Assembly: GCA_947594025.1 (NCBI GenBank)
Contig: CANQDZ010000002.1
Coordinates: 85,060-149,059 of the forward strand
Direction of reading: 5' to 3'
Length of the DNA: 64,000 nt
Origin: Candidatus Gastranaerophilales bacterium
Lineage (GTDB): Bacteria; Cyanobacteriota; Vampirovibrionia; Gastranaerophilales; Gastranaerophilaceae
This document shows, piece by piece, positions 33,328 through 42,861 of this stretch. The first letter of the stretch is position 1, and every line of letters begins with the position of its first letter. Position numbers and translations under genes: made by a program. A model generated the notes under the pieces. The model was given only the letters and a program-made list of their open reading frames with translations, was not told the DNA's origin and searched no databases.

Positions 33328-34635
33328 ATGTCAAAACACGATGATCCAAATTTAAAATGTTCATTCTGCGGTAAAACACAAGATCAAGTCAAAAAACTCA
33401 TTGCCGGGCCTGATGTATGTATTTGTGACGAGTGTATTGAGCTTTGCAATGAAATTTTAGATGAGGAGCTGTTTAATTTAAAACAGGAAGAAAAATCCGC
33501 AGACAGCGAAACAATTTTTGATAAAATTCCAAAACCGAAAGAAATTAAAGAATATTTAGACGAATACATAATCGGTCAAGATGATGCCAAAAAGGTTTTA
33601 GCGGTAGCCGTTTATAACCACTACAAAAGAATTTCTCACAATATTGACGCAAATGAGAAAAAGGGCATTGAAATTCAAAAAAGCAACATTCTGCTTGTAG
33701 GACCTACAGGTTCGGGTAAAACACTTTTGGCACAAACTCTGGCTAAAATGTTAAAAGTGCCTTTTGCTGTTGCTGATGCTACAACGCTTACCGAAGCGGG
33801 ATATGTTGGCGATGATGTTGAAAACATCTTGCTTCGTTTATATCAAAACGCCGACTACAACGCCGAAAAAGCTGAAAGAGGCATTATTTACATTGATGAA
33901 ATAGATAAGATTGCAAGAAAGTCGGAAAATACTTCAATCACCCGTGATGTTTCAGGTGAAGGCGTGCAGCAAGCACTTTTAAAAATGATTGAAGGCACCG
34001 TTGCAAATGTTCCTCCGCAAGGCGGCAGAAAACATCCGCACCAAGAATTTATTCAAATAGATACAAGCAATATCTTGTTTATTGTGGGCGGTGCGTTTGT
34101 CGGTCTCGATAAAATTGTTGAAAGACGTTGTACGGAAGGAACAAGCGTTGGTTTTGGCGCAAAAGCAAAATCAAACGCCGAAAAAGAAATTGAGCTTAAT
34201 AAACTGCTTAAAAAGCTTCAACCCGATGACTTGCTAAAATTTGGTTTGATACCTGAATTTATCGGAAGAATTCCTATTTTTGCCGTGTTAGACCAATTAA
34301 ATGAGGAAAGTCTAAAGAGAATTTTAACAGAGCCAAAGAGTGCTATATTAAAACAATATGAGTGCTTAATGGATATGGATGATGTTGAGCTTGTTTTTGA
34401 TAACAGTGCAATTGAATGTATTGCACAAGAAGCAATAAAAAGAAAAACAGGTGCTCGTGCTTTAAGATCTATTGTTGAAGAACTTATGCTTGATATAATG
34501 TATGATGTTCCTTCAAACAAAGATTTGAAGAAGTTAACGATAACGGGAGATATGGTAAGAAAACAGCTTAATCTTGCAGAAGTGATTAAACTTCCTAAAG
34601 AAAAGAAAAAACGTATTGAAGGTGAAATTGCATAA
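33328..34635 (+). CDS. clpX: ATP-dependent Clp protease ATPase subunit
   Basis: A 435-residue AAA+ unfoldase. The N-terminal zinc-binding domain has CSFCGKTQ and [10 protein letters not shown] (four Cys). Walker A is [12 protein letters not shown], Walker [12 protein letters not shown], the pore loop GYVGDDVE, the IGF-type ClpP-docking loop corresponds to about [11 protein letters not shown], and the sensor-2 arginine is in [13 protein letters not shown]. It completes the operon. The SLH protein starts 16 bases later and could read through. Confidence 0.98.
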   Translation: MSKHDDPNLKCSFCGKTQDQVKKLIAGPDVCICDECIELCNEILDEELFNLKQEEKSADSETIFDKIPKPKEIKEYLDEYIIGQDDAKKVLAVAVYNHYKRISHNIDANEKKGIEIQKSNILLVGPTGSGKTLLAQTLAKMLKVPFAVADATTLTEAGYVGDDVENILLRLYQNADYNAEKAERGIIYIDEIDKIARKSENTSITRDVSGEGVQQALLKMIEGTVANVPPQGGRKHPHQEFIQIDTSNILFIVGGAFVGLDKIVERRCTEGTSVGFGAKAKSNAEKEIELNKLLKKLQPDDLLKFGLIPEFIGRIPIFAVLDQLNEESLKRILTEPKSAILKQYECLMDMDDVELVFDNSAIECIAQEAIKRKTGARALRSIVEELMLDIMYDVPSNKDLKKLTITGDMVRKQLNLAEVIKLPKEKKKRIEGEIA

Positions 34636-34651
34636 TTTGAAAGGGGATTGT

Positions 34652-35845
34652 ATGAGAAAAATTGTTATAGCGCTATTAATCGGATTTTTATCATGCATTT
34701 TGTTTGCACAGAATGTTATGGCATATACCGATATGGACGAAAATAACTGGGCTTATGATTACGTTACATACCTTACGGAAAAAGGTGTTTTATACGGTTA
34801 TCCCGATGGAACATTCAGGCCGGATGATTTTGCAACAAAAGCAGAATTTACATCTATGGCAGTAAGAGCATTGGAACTTATTGATAAGCCGGTAAATGAA
34901 GTTTTTAATTGGATGGATGTTACACCTGATTATTGGGCATATCCGTATATCCAATTAGCCGCAAATTTTGATTTGGTTGAACCTAATCCGGAAGGATTTT
35001 TCTTGCCAAACGATAACGTAAAAAGAGTTGAGGTTATTGAATTAATAACAAATGCGCTTAACATTACAGAATTAACTGCAGAAAAATCAAAAGAAGTATT
35101 AGCTAAATACAATGATGCAGACGAAGTTCCGGAATGGGCTCTTAAAAGAACGGCAAAAGCAGACCAATTAGGAATGTTAATTATTCCTCCGTTCGATGAA
35201 GGTTATATTTCACCCCTTCGTCCCGCAACTCGTGGTGAACTTGCTGCCTTTCTTGTAAAAATGATGGAAAATGCGGCAATTTCTCCTAACAAGAAAATTG
35301 GCGGACAACCAAAAGTTATGAACGGTTATATACTTGAGAATGTATATATTGATAACAACATTGCATACATTCCCGCAGGCACAATCATTCCTTTATCAGT
35401 TATGGATTGTATGAGTTCTAAAAAACCGTTTGATGACTCAAGAGTTGCAGTTACGGGCGAACACTTTGAAGCTCGTGCTACAAAGAACTTTGTTGATAAA
35501 AACAACGTTTTGGTAATTCCAATCGGTACAAGATTTGAAGGTACAATTCAAAAAGTTGTTAAAGAGTTAACGTTGATTAAAAACGGCGAAATTGTTCTAT
35601 CAACTGAAACAATGATTAAAGATAACTCTGATGAAACAACCGAATTTCCTGCAGTTGTTGATATCAAAGCAATCTTTAAACATCCTAAGCACTCTAACGT
35701 ATGGAAAATGAACAACTTCTTAGATAAAGTTGCATACAACGTATTTAAAGGTCAAAATGCGTGGGTTCACTTAGGACAATTAAAAGAATTTATTCTTTTA
35801 AAACCCGTTAAAATTGATATCACAACAAACTGGGTTGCTCAATAA
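34652..35845 (+). CDS. SLH-domain outer-envelope protein
   Basis: A 397-residue exported protein. The start at 34652 is set by AAAGGGG upstream and by the signal peptide it exposes (IALLIGFLSCILFAQNVMAY). Residues about 20-75 are a good SLH domain (GVLYGYPDGTFRPDDFATKA EFTSM, with DENNWAYDYVTYL); a second SLH unit follows (PDYWAYPYIQLAANFDLVEP) and a third, weaker one ends near residue 205 (ATRGELAAFLVKMM). The last 180 residues are a beta-rich domain of unknown type. In cyanobacteria and relatives, SLH proteins tie the outer membrane to peptidoglycan; some form porins, but no long barrel is seen here. Confidence 0.85.
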   Translation: MRKIVIALLIGFLSCILFAQNVMAYTDMDENNWAYDYVTYLTEKGVLYGYPDGTFRPDDFATKAEFTSMAVRALELIDKPVNEVFNWMDVTPDYWAYPYIQLAANFDLVEPNPEGFFLPNDNVKRVEVIELITNALNITELTAEKSKEVLAKYNDADEVPEWALKRTAKADQLGMLIIPPFDEGYISPLRPATRGELAAFLVKMMENAAISPNKKIGGQPKVMNGYILENVYIDNNIAYIPAGTIIPLSVMDCMSSKKPFDDSRVAVTGEHFEARATKNFVDKNNVLVIPIGTRFEGTIQKVVKELTLIKNGEIVLSTETMIKDNSDETTEFPAVVDIKAIFKHPKHSNVWKMNNFLDKVAYNVFKGQNAWVHLGQLKEFILLKPVKIDITTNWVAQ

Positions 35846-35868
35846 CCAATTGAGTTTTACAAAAAATT

Positions 35869-35900
35869 TGGCGCCTTTTGAATTTAGGGCGCCATTTTTT
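35869..35900. terminator. Terminator between the SLH gene and the SIMPL gene
   Basis: TGGCGCC / GGCGCCA stem, 12-base loop, then TTTTTT; A-rich on the other flank, so it may act in both directions. Confidence 0.85.
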
Positions 35901-35914
35901 ATTTAATTAATTTT

Positions 35915-36640
35915 TTATTTAACCATAAATACAACGTTTGCAACGGCTGTTATTTTCTTTTTAATTGTGCTTGAATCGTTTATTCCCCAATCGCTGACCT
36001 CATTTGAATCAGCAGGAGTTATTTGGAAAACGCCCATTCTGACTGAACGAATTTTACCCACCCTGTTGTGTGTTGCTTTTAACATTCCTTGAGCTCTTTT
36101 TTTAGCGTCAAGAGTTGCTTCTTCAAGAAGAACAAGCTTCTTTTCCGCAAGTTTTGAATAATAATACTGGGGTGAACCTCCGCTTATATTAACCCCTTTT
36201 TCAATTAAAGAAGGGCTTTTTTGATAAACTTTTTTGATAAGCTCAACATCGTCGGATGAAACGGATATTGCTTTTGAATAAACATAAGATGCAACTTCTT
36301 CCGTTATATTGCCCATGGAATTTCTTTTATATTTTTCCCAGTTGCTTACGCCGTTTTCTTCAATATTTTCTTGCTTGATGCCGTTTTCAACCAAAAATTC
36401 TTTTACTATTTCAACATCGCGCTCAAGATTTTTGTAAGCTTGAAGTTTGTTTGGTGCAGAGCTTTCAACTCCAAAATCCCATTTTCCGGAGTCTGATTCT
36501 ACAAGTTCAAATGCTGAACCCGTAACAGTGATTTCATTCTTTGATACATTTCTTGATACAATAACCGTACTGTAAATAAGGGCAAGCCCAAGTATTACGG
36601 ATAAAATAACAAGTTGGATTTTTGTGATTTTTTCAAACAT
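35915..36640 (-). CDS. SIMPL-domain (DUF541) protein
   Basis: A 241-residue protein with an N-terminal membrane anchor (VILSVILGLALIYSTVIVS) and then a SIMPL/DUF541 domain: ITVTGSAFELVESDSGKWDF, a central region with DAKKRAQGML and the C-terminal VANVVFMVK. The family includes E. coli YggE and BP26 and is periplasmic or membrane-attached; members are linked to oxidative-stress tolerance and ring-shaped oligomers. AGGGGG precedes the ATG. It is 9 bases after the methionine gamma-lyase-like gene and likely in the same transcript. Confidence 0.85.
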   Translation of the reverse strand: MFEKITKIQLVILSVILGLALIYSTVIVSRNVSKNEITVTGSAFELVESDSGKWDFGVESSAPNKLQAYKNLERDVEIVKEFLVENGIKQENIEENGVSNWEKYKRNSMGNITEEVASYVYSKAISVSSDDVELIKKVYQKSPSLIEKGVNISGGSPQYYYSKLAEKKLVLLEEATLDAKKRAQGMLKATHNRVGKIRSVRMGVFQITPADSNEVSDWGINDSSTIKKKITAVANVVFMVK

Positions 36641-36649
36641 GTTTTCCCC

Positions 36650-37897
36650 CTATACACATACACTACTTTTTATTTTGTCTAACACTTCTTTTAAAACGAT
36701 TTTTACATGCGAATAGCTCAATCCGCCCTGTATATATACTGCATAAGGCGGACGAACGGGGCCGTCTGCGCTGAGTTCAATAGTTGAACCTTCTATAAAT
36801 GTTCCGCCTGCCATTATAAGCTTGTCATCATAGCCGGGGACTTCATCAGGAATTGGAGTCAAATAACTGTCCACTGGTGAATACATTTGTATAGCACGGC
36901 AAAACTCGCTTTGATTTTCAGGGTTTTCAAACTCTATTCGCTGTATTAAATCTGACCTTTTGGCATTTGATGACGGCGTTGTTTTAAGCCCCATATTTTC
37001 AAATACCCTTGCACATAAAATTGCACCTTTAACCGCTTGAGATACTATCAAAGGTGCCATAAACACGCCCTGAAGCATTACTCTTGTTTGGTTAAACATG
37101 GCTCCCCCTTGAGAATAAATTCCCGGAGCCGTAAGTCTTGCAGCACAAAGGTTTACCAAATCTTTTCTTCCTGCTATGTATCCGCCTGCTTCAACAATCC
37201 CTCCGCCGGGATTTTTTATAAGACTGCCGCCAATTAAATCTGCGCCAACTTCAATAGGTTCTTTTTCTTCAACAAATTCGCCGTAGCAGTTATCCACAAA
37301 ACATATACATTTTGGATTTTTATATTTTACTTCTTTTACGATTTTTCCGATTTCATCAACAGATAATGATTTTCTGCGGCTATATCCTCTTGAACGTTGA
37401 ATAAGAACCATTTTGATACTTTTATCAACTTTATTTCTTATTTCCTCAAAATTTATTTCGCCGTCTTCTTTAAAATCTATTTCTTTATAATTTACCCCAT
37501 GCCCCGTCAAAGATTCGGAAGTTTTATGATTTATGCCGATTACCTGCTGCATGGTATCGTAAGGTGTTCCCGTAACGGATAATAAAGTATTACCCGCCCT
37601 TAAAACCCCAAAAAGACAGCATGCAAGAGTGTGTGTTCCTGATACGAAATGAGGTCTGACAATTGCGCTTTCCGCTTTAAAAATATCTCTAAAGACGTTA
37701 TCAAGCGCTTCCCGTCCCATATCGTCATGACCATAGCCCGTGACTGTGTAAAAATGTTCTTCACCTATTTTATTTTTTCTGAATGCTTCTAAAACTTTTT
37801 CTTGGTTATAGTCACATATTTTTTCAACTTGTTTAAACTCTTTTAAAAGGGATTTTTCGGCTTCTTCAATGGTTTTTTCTATATCTTCTCGGTTCAT
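36650..37897 (-). CDS. Methionine gamma-lyase-family PLP protein (aluminium-resistance type)
   Basis: A 415-residue fold-type I PLP protein. I start it at 37897 (MNREDIEKT), one base after the rubredoxin stop; the longer frame to 37972 lies inside rubredoxin. Landmarks: VRPHFVSGTHTLACCLFG, CFVDNCYGEFVEEKEP and the PLP lysine in GGSLIKNPGGGIVEAGGYIA. This family is common in cyanobacteria and Firmicutes and is often annotated as aluminium-resistance protein or methionine gamma-lyase-like; the true reaction is not established. Translation is probably coupled to rubredoxin. Confidence 0.88.
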   Translation of the reverse strand: MNREDIEKTIEEAEKSLLKEFKQVEKICDYNQEKVLEAFRKNKIGEEHFYTVTGYGHDDMGREALDNVFRDIFKAESAIVRPHFVSGTHTLACCLFGVLRAGNTLLSVTGTPYDTMQQVIGINHKTSESLTGHGVNYKEIDFKEDGEINFEEIRNKVDKSIKMVLIQRSRGYSRRKSLSVDEIGKIVKEVKYKNPKCICFVDNCYGEFVEEKEPIEVGADLIGGSLIKNPGGGIVEAGGYIAGRKDLVNLCAARLTAPGIYSQGGAMFNQTRVMLQGVFMAPLIVSQAVKGAILCARVFENMGLKTTPSSNAKRSDLIQRIEFENPENQSEFCRAIQMYSPVDSYLTPIPDEVPGYDDKLIMAGGTFIEGSTIELSADGPVRPPYAVYIQGGLSYSHVKIVLKEVLDKIKSSVCV

Positions 37898-37898
37898 T

Positions 37899-38060
37899 TT
37901 ATTTTTGTTCCACAAATTTTTCTTTTTTTGCACCGCATAAAGGACAAGTCCAATCTTCCGGCAAGTCCTCAAACGGAGTTCCTGCTTCTACGTTACTGTC
38001 CTTGTCCCCCTCTCTCGGATCATAAGCATATCCGCAGTTTAAGCAAATATTAAATATCAT
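37899..38060 (-). CDS. Rubredoxin
   Basis: A 53-residue protein with the two CxxC iron-binding knuckles, [10 protein letters not shown] (Cys6, Cys9) and WTCPLCGA (Cys39, Cys42), and the conserved aromatic core (Tyr11, Tyr13, Trp37, Phe30). GGAGAC lies just before the ATG. Rubredoxins pass single electrons, often to reductive oxygen or superoxide detoxification in anaerobes. The stop is one base from the next ATG (TAAAATG), so it is co-translated with the methionine gamma-lyase-like enzyme. Confidence 0.95.
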   Translation of the reverse strand: MIFNICLNCGYAYDPREGDKDSNVEAGTPFEDLPEDWTCPLCGAKKEKFVEQK

Positions 38061-38140
38061 ATTTTGTCTCCAGATTTATTTTCTCATTATACCGCTTTTT
38101 TAAAAAATTCAAAATAATTTCTTTTTTAATTAAAAAACAT

Positions 38141-38152
38141 TATAATAAAAGT
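38141..38152 (+). promoter_or_regulatory. Putative leaderless promoter of the gene at 38153
   Basis: TATAAT, AAAAGT, ATG: six-base spacing and no Shine-Dalgarno. Confidence 0.5.
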
Positions 38153-38377
38153 ATGTATATCTTTGAACTTATCGGCAAATTAAGAAAAGATTATAAAGAA
38201 GGAAAGGGAATTTTTTCTAAAAAAGCGGAAGTCCAAAAATCTCTTGACGATGAATATGCTGCCTGTGAACATATCTTTGTGCCGATTGATTCCACAAAAA
38301 AGGTGCTGGCATGCTCTAAATGCGGATTTATTCTTCATAGAGAAGATATTAATAAGATTAACAAAGGCATTTTATAA
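38153..38377 (+). CDS. Small zinc-ribbon-like protein
   Basis: A 74-residue soluble protein. The C-terminal half has ACEHIFVPIDSTKKVLACSK followed by CGFILHRE, a C-x-H ... C-x-x-C arrangement (Cys/His spaced by 16) that could bind one zinc. The N-terminal half is a basic helix. I do not recognise the family. It converges on era with one base between the stops. Confidence 0.6.
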   Translation: MYIFELIGKLRKDYKEGKGIFSKKAEVQKSLDDEYAACEHIFVPIDSTKKVLACSKCGFILHREDINKINKGIL

Positions 38378-38378
38378 G

Positions 38379-39284
38379 CTATTCAATTTCCTCAAGCCCG
38401 AGTCTTTTCATCGCCTTCAAATCTTTTTGCCAATTCTTTTGCACTTTTACAAAAAGCTCTAAGAAAATTTTTGTCTCGGCTATTTTTTCAAGCTCAAGTC
38501 TTGCTTCCATACCTATTTTTTTAAGTAAACTTCCTTTTGAGCCTATCACAATTCCTTTTTGACTTTCAGTTGAAACATAAATTGTTGCGGAAATTCTGTC
38601 AATATTTTCATCTGACTTATAAGAATCAATCATAACCGCAACGCTGTGCGGAACTTCATCTCTTGTATTTAATATGATTTTTTCTCTTATAACTTCAGAT
38701 GCTATCATTCTCATATTTTGGTCGGTAATTTCATCATCAGGATATAATTTTTCGCCTGCGGGCAAAAATTTCTCTATATGTTCTAAAAGTTGGTTAATAT
38801 TTTTACCTGTTTTTGCGCTAATTCTAACCGTTTGTATGTTGTTTGAAAACATTTGCTTATAGCTGTAAACATTTTCTTCTATAATGTCGGGCTTTTTAAC
38901 CGTATCAATCTTATTAAATACCAATAAAACAGGTTTTTTAGTGTCTTTAAGATAATTCTCGTATATCCATTTATCTCCTGCCATACAAGGGGAAGACACA
39001 TCCGTTAAAAACAAAATTAAATCAGTATCTTTAATTGCACTTGCGGTTTGAGATGATAAAAATTCTCCAAGCTTATTTAAAGGTTTATGAATGCCGGGGG
39101 TATCTATAAAAATGATTTGAGAGGTATTTGTTGTTACAATACCTTTTATTTTTTTTCTTGTTGTTTGAGCTGTATTTGTGGTAATTGCAACTTTTTGTCC
39201 GACTAAATTATTCAGCAGAGTAGATTTACCTACGTTAGGACGGGCTATAATTGTTACAAAACCTGTTTTGAATTCGTTTTCCAT
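38379..39284 (-). CDS. era: GTPase Era
   Basis: A 301-residue GTPase that binds 16S rRNA and assists 30S assembly. G1 is ARPNVGKSTLLN, G3 FIDTPGIHKP, G4 VFNKIDTV and G5 RISAKTGKN; the C-terminal KH domain has GIVIGSKGSLLKKIGMEA. The G1 box begins with Ala where Era normally has Gly (GRPNVGKS); the rest is intact, so it should still bind GTP. No Shine-Dalgarno is obvious. Confidence 0.96.
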   Translation of the reverse strand: MENEFKTGFVTIIARPNVGKSTLLNNLVGQKVAITTNTAQTTRKKIKGIVTTNTSQIIFIDTPGIHKPLNKLGEFLSSQTASAIKDTDLILFLTDVSSPCMAGDKWIYENYLKDTKKPVLLVFNKIDTVKKPDIIEENVYSYKQMFSNNIQTVRISAKTGKNINQLLEHIEKFLPAGEKLYPDDEITDQNMRMIASEVIREKIILNTRDEVPHSVAVMIDSYKSDENIDRISATIYVSTESQKGIVIGSKGSLLKKIGMEARLELEKIAETKIFLELFVKVQKNWQKDLKAMKRLGLEEIE

Positions 39285-39350
39285 ATATAAAGTTTGAGTT
39301 TTTATAGTATAATTAAAGTATAATCATTATACCACAAATGGGGAGGTCAA

Positions 39351-41900
39351 ATGAAGAAAATACTGCTTATATTGCTGGTTTTCATAAGCTTAACCACTGT
39401 GGGTTTTTCTATTGATAATGAATTTAAAAATGAACTTACAAAAGTAGATATTGTAAAAGTTTCAGACGGTAATTACAGAATTGACCTATATACAAAAAAC
39501 CCTTACATGGGTTCCGTAAAAGCAATTAAAAAAGGTAAAAACAGCTATAATATTTTACTTCCCGAAACGGATAATTCAATTACCGCATCAGCTTCAAATT
39601 CTGACATTAAAAGCGTTGATATTAAGCTTTATCCTTATGCAGGGCAGGATATTAAAAACGGATACACAAAAATTGTCATTACAACCGCAAAAGATATAAA
39701 TATCACAACAAGCGTTAAGGCAGAAAGCGGTGCGTCAGGAAGTGACAAAATTGCAAAAATTAATAAAGAACTCGAACAAATTAAAAAAGGAGAAATTAAA
39801 GCTCAGCCTTCTCAAAAAACGGTTCAGGAAGCTCAAAATAAGCTTAAACCTGCAATAAAAACGGCGAACGAGAAAGAAGAAAAGATTGCGCTTAATAAAA
39901 TTTCCAAAAGTGACGTAGAAAAACAAGCAAAAAAGGTCAAGACAAAAACCGCAGACGGTACTGTTGCCGTTAACAGCAACGATAAAGTAAAAAAAGCCAT
40001 AGACAAAAAACAAGAAACGGCAAAGACCGCAAAAGAAAAAGAAACTGTTAAAATTGCAAAAGAAAAAGAAACTGTTAAAACCGCAAAAAAAGAAAATGCG
40101 AAAACAACAAAACCTGATAAACCTAAAAAGCAAGCAGAAATTGTTGAACCCAAAGCACCCGAAAGCATAAAAGCTGCGCAAAATGACTCACCCGCCTCCG
40201 TTAAAGACGAGGGAAGGGCTGAGCAAAATCAAAATAACCCCGTAAAACCGGAAGCAATAGATGAAAATACATCTAATATCGAAGAAATTAATAATTCTGA
40301 ATTAAATGACTCCTTTGATACGGATAGTATTGTAAAAGAACCGGTACCAACACCTTATGGCTCGGGTAATGCCGCAAAAACAGCCTTACTTTCTTTTTTG
40401 GCTTTAATTATTGTTCTTGTATTATTTAAATTCGTATTCAGACGTCCAAAAAGAGAAAGGCTTAAAGATATACTTTTAGATAAAGAAGAAGAAACGCAAG
40501 ATTCAGATATTCCCGATTTTACTGCAATTGTAAAAGAGGCGGAAGAAAATGCGCCCGTTCAGGATGAACTTGAATTAATTGAAAAAGAACCCGCAAAAGA
40601 ACAGGTTGAAGAAGATGCTGATAAGGTAGCCGATGAGGCTTACGAAGTCCAAACAAAAGAAGAAGTAACGGAACAGAAAGAACAAACACCTGTTACAAAT
40701 CAGCAGGAATTTGAAGAAATTGTTCAAAATAAAGTTGAAGAAACTAAAGAGGAAATTAAAGAAGAAATCAAAGAGGCTGTGGCTGAAACAAGCGATGCCG
40801 GAATGAATGAAGAAGAAGCGCAGAAAGCAATTTCAGCTACTGCTCATGAATTTTTCGATTTATCAATCAAAAAGTTAAAAGAATTAAGAGAGCTTAAACG
40901 TCTTGAAAAAGAAGAAAAACGTAAAAGACGCGAGGAAGCTTTAAAAGAAAAAGAAAGACAAGAGGCTGTCGAAGCCGAAAAACAAAGAAAAATCGAAGAA
41001 GCTGAAATTATTCAAAGACGCGAGCAACAAAAATTTGCCGCTCAGCGTCAATATATAGACATACGCGAGCAAGAAAGAAATGAAAATGAAAAAGCACGTC
41101 TTGAAGCTTTAAGACTTGAGCAGGAAATGGTTGACAGAGCAAGAATAAAACGTGAAGAAGAAAAACGTAAACAGGAAGCTCTCAAAGCCGAACAAATACG
41201 TATAGAAAAAGAAAGAAAAGAGCAAGAAATGATTGAACAGGAAAAACAAAGAAAACAACAAGAAATGATTGAAAAAGAAAAACAAAGACAAAAAGCTCTT
41301 AAACTTGAACAAGAAATGATGAACAGAGCAAGAATGCAGCAAATTCAAGAAAGACGCGAGTTATCTCGTCGAGAACAAACGGGTCATACGCCTGTTATTA
41401 AGCCCACTCCGATAAAACAAGGGCAGCCTGATATCATAACAAATGATGAGGGAATTGATATAATTAACCTTCAAATTGATGAGCCTGAAAGAATTGACAT
41501 AAAACCTGAAAAAGGACATGATATTGCGGCTTATGCTCGGGAAGAAATTATTGTCAAATCCGATGAAAGAAAAGAAACGAATAAAGCTCGTCAAAAAGAG
41601 CCTGTTGCAAATACCGTTAAACAAAGTGACGACGAGGCAAAAATTCTTACATCCGTTAAAATAGAATCTGACAGAGGTTTCTACTTGGCAGAGTTTATGG
41701 GCAAATATTCTCTAATCGGATTTATCAATAACGATATTTATGTAATCCATACATTTAAAGACGGAATAAAAGATTTAAACATCAAATATCGCCTTGTTGA
41801 CAGCGGCATGGATAAAGACTTCTATATAATAAGAGTCGACAAAATGAAGTTCTTAATCAGGTCAACAAAGAGTGAATTAAAGCTTGAACTTGCAGTTTAA
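39351..41900 (+). CDS. Large envelope protein with signal peptide, central membrane helix and long coiled coil
   Basis: An 849-residue protein in four parts: a signal peptide (MKKILLILLVFISLTTVGFS); an N-terminal beta-rich domain of about 120 residues (VDIVKVSDGNYRIDLYTKNP and on) that resembles an AMIN-type domain; a Lys/Ala/Glu-rich stretch to about residue 340; a transmembrane helix (TALLSFLALIIVLVLFKFVF); then a very acidic segment, a Glu/Lys/Arg-rich coiled coil at about 510-680 and a small C-terminal domain (SVKIESDRGFYLAEFMGKYS and on). So the first 340 residues would be periplasmic and the last 480 cytoplasmic. GGGGAGG precedes the ATG. A link between cell wall and cytoplasm (polar hub or pilus-type FimV-like role) is possible. 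Confidence 0.75.
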   Translation: MKKILLILLVFISLTTVGFSIDNEFKNELTKVDIVKVSDGNYRIDLYTKNPYMGSVKAIKKGKNSYNILLPETDNSITASASNSDIKSVDIKLYPYAGQDIKNGYTKIVITTAKDINITTSVKAESGASGSDKIAKINKELEQIKKGEIKAQPSQKTVQEAQNKLKPAIKTANEKEEKIALNKISKSDVEKQAKKVKTKTADGTVAVNSNDKVKKAIDKKQETAKTAKEKETVKIAKEKETVKTAKKENAKTTKPDKPKKQAEIVEPKAPESIKAAQNDSPASVKDEGRAEQNQNNPVKPEAIDENTSNIEEINNSELNDSFDTDSIVKEPVPTPYGSGNAAKTALLSFLALIIVLVLFKFVFRRPKRERLKDILLDKEEETQDSDIPDFTAIVKEAEENAPVQDELELIEKEPAKEQVEEDADKVADEAYEVQTKEEVTEQKEQTPVTNQQEFEEIVQNKVEETKEEIKEEIKEAVAETSDAGMNEEEAQKAISATAHEFFDLSIKKLKELRELKRLEKEEKRKRREEALKEKERQEAVEAEKQRKIEEAEIIQRREQQKFAAQRQYIDIREQERNENEKARLEALRLEQEMVDRARIKREEEKRKQEALKAEQIRIEKERKEQEMIEQEKQRKQQEMIEKEKQRQKALKLEQEMMNRARMQQIQERRELSRREQTGHTPVIKPTPIKQGQPDIITNDEGIDIINLQIDEPERIDIKPEKGHDIAAYAREEIIVKSDERKETNKARQKEPVANTVKQSDDEAKILTSVKIESDRGFYLAEFMGKYSLIGFINNDIYVIHTFKDGIKDLNIKYRLVDSGMDKDFYIIRVDKMKFLIRSTKSELKLELAV

Positions 41901-42815
41901 TTATTCAAAACTGCACATTTCAATATAGCTTACAGCCTCCTCAATTGTGTCGTAGCTTGATATAGTGTCGCTTAAAAATACATATTCAAGAGCATTTACG
42001 ACATCTTTTGAAGGTCTTACAAGAACAAATTGTCCTTTATGTTCCGTAACTATTTCATATATTTCAACAAATATGCTTGCAAAATTATCAGAGAATATTT
42101 TTACATATTCCATATTTAAAATGATATTGTTTTTGCCCGATAATACGGATGTGTTTACTTCTTTAAACAAATTCTTGATATATTTTTCGTTGTTGATTTT
42201 ATAGATTGTAAATACGCTTATATTGTTGTTTATGACGTATTGATTAAATTCTCCTTCATTTGTTTTGCTTGTGTTCAACGAGATAAACTTCATTACTTTT
42301 TCATGCCATTTTGGCTGTTTAGAAATAAATTCGTCAACACCTTTTCCATAAACCTCTTGTATTAAATTTGCATCATCCGTTCCCGAAATAACCATTATTT
42401 TATAATCGGCTTTATCTATGTTTTCCTGTCTGTAATGATTTGCAAATTCAACAAGGTCTAAGCCGTCTTTAGCATCAGGTAAAAATAAATCCACAATAAT
42501 ATAATCAAAATGCTTTTTCTTAATTTCTGTCACTGCTTCCTCTTTGTTTCTCGAAACAAAAACGTTAACACCGATTTTCTTAAGCATTGATGTTAATTGG
42601 TAGATTGATAACTCCATATCATCTACAATCAATACGTTAATATTTTCCGCAGTGAAGAAGCTTAAAGGATAATTAAAGAAATTAAGCTTATTTTCAATGG
42701 CAATCAGAGCTCTTGAGATGTCATCACTTTGAACATTGTCAGGGTTTACCTCAACATCTGCCATCCTTAAAAGATCAATCACCTGTTCTCTATTAAGCTT
42801 TACCTCATTATCCAT
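41901..42815 (-). CDS. Response-regulator receiver domain fused to a STAS-like domain
   Basis: A 304-residue protein. Residues 1-57 are a small helical region. Residues 60-180 are a REC domain: acidic pair Asp65/Asp66 (VLIVDDMELS), phosphoacceptor Asp109 (DYIIVDLFLPD), Ser144 (VISGTD) and Lys166 (EFISKQPKW). The C-terminal 110 residues (NISVFTIYKINNEKYIKNLF, NNIILNMEYVKIFSDNFASI, GQFVLVRPSKDV) follow the anti-sigma-factor antagonist (STAS) pattern. The start at 42815 is preferred because TATAAT ends 6 bases before it and the longer frame runs into the neighbour gene. It probably links a histidine kinase to a partner-switch; the orphan kinase at 10375 is a candidate. Confidence 0.78.
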   Translation of the reverse strand: MDNEVKLNREQVIDLLRMADVEVNPDNVQSDDISRALIAIENKLNFFNYPLSFFTAENINVLIVDDMELSIYQLTSMLKKIGVNVFVSRNKEEAVTEIKKKHFDYIIVDLFLPDAKDGLDLVEFANHYRQENIDKADYKIMVISGTDDANLIQEVYGKGVDEFISKQPKWHEKVMKFISLNTSKTNEGEFNQYVINNNISVFTIYKINNEKYIKNLFKEVNTSVLSGKNNIILNMEYVKIFSDNFASIFVEIYEIVTEHKGQFVLVRPSKDVVNALEYVFLSDTISSYDTIEEAVSYIEMCSFE

Positions 42816-42827
42816 ATCTTTATTATA
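42816..42827 (-). promoter_or_regulatory. Putative leaderless promoter of the REC-STAS gene
   Basis: Minus strand TATAAT, AAAGAT, ATG: six-base spacing; no Shine-Dalgarno. Confidence 0.5.
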
Positions 42828-42861
42828 CATTATTTTTGTACAAAAATCTATACTATCTGTA

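Noticed and set aside
39735..40181. Long minus-strand frames inside the 849-residue gene
   Set aside because: Cys/Phe/Leu-rich mirror of Lys/Glu-rich codons; no ribosome-binding site or recognisable protein.
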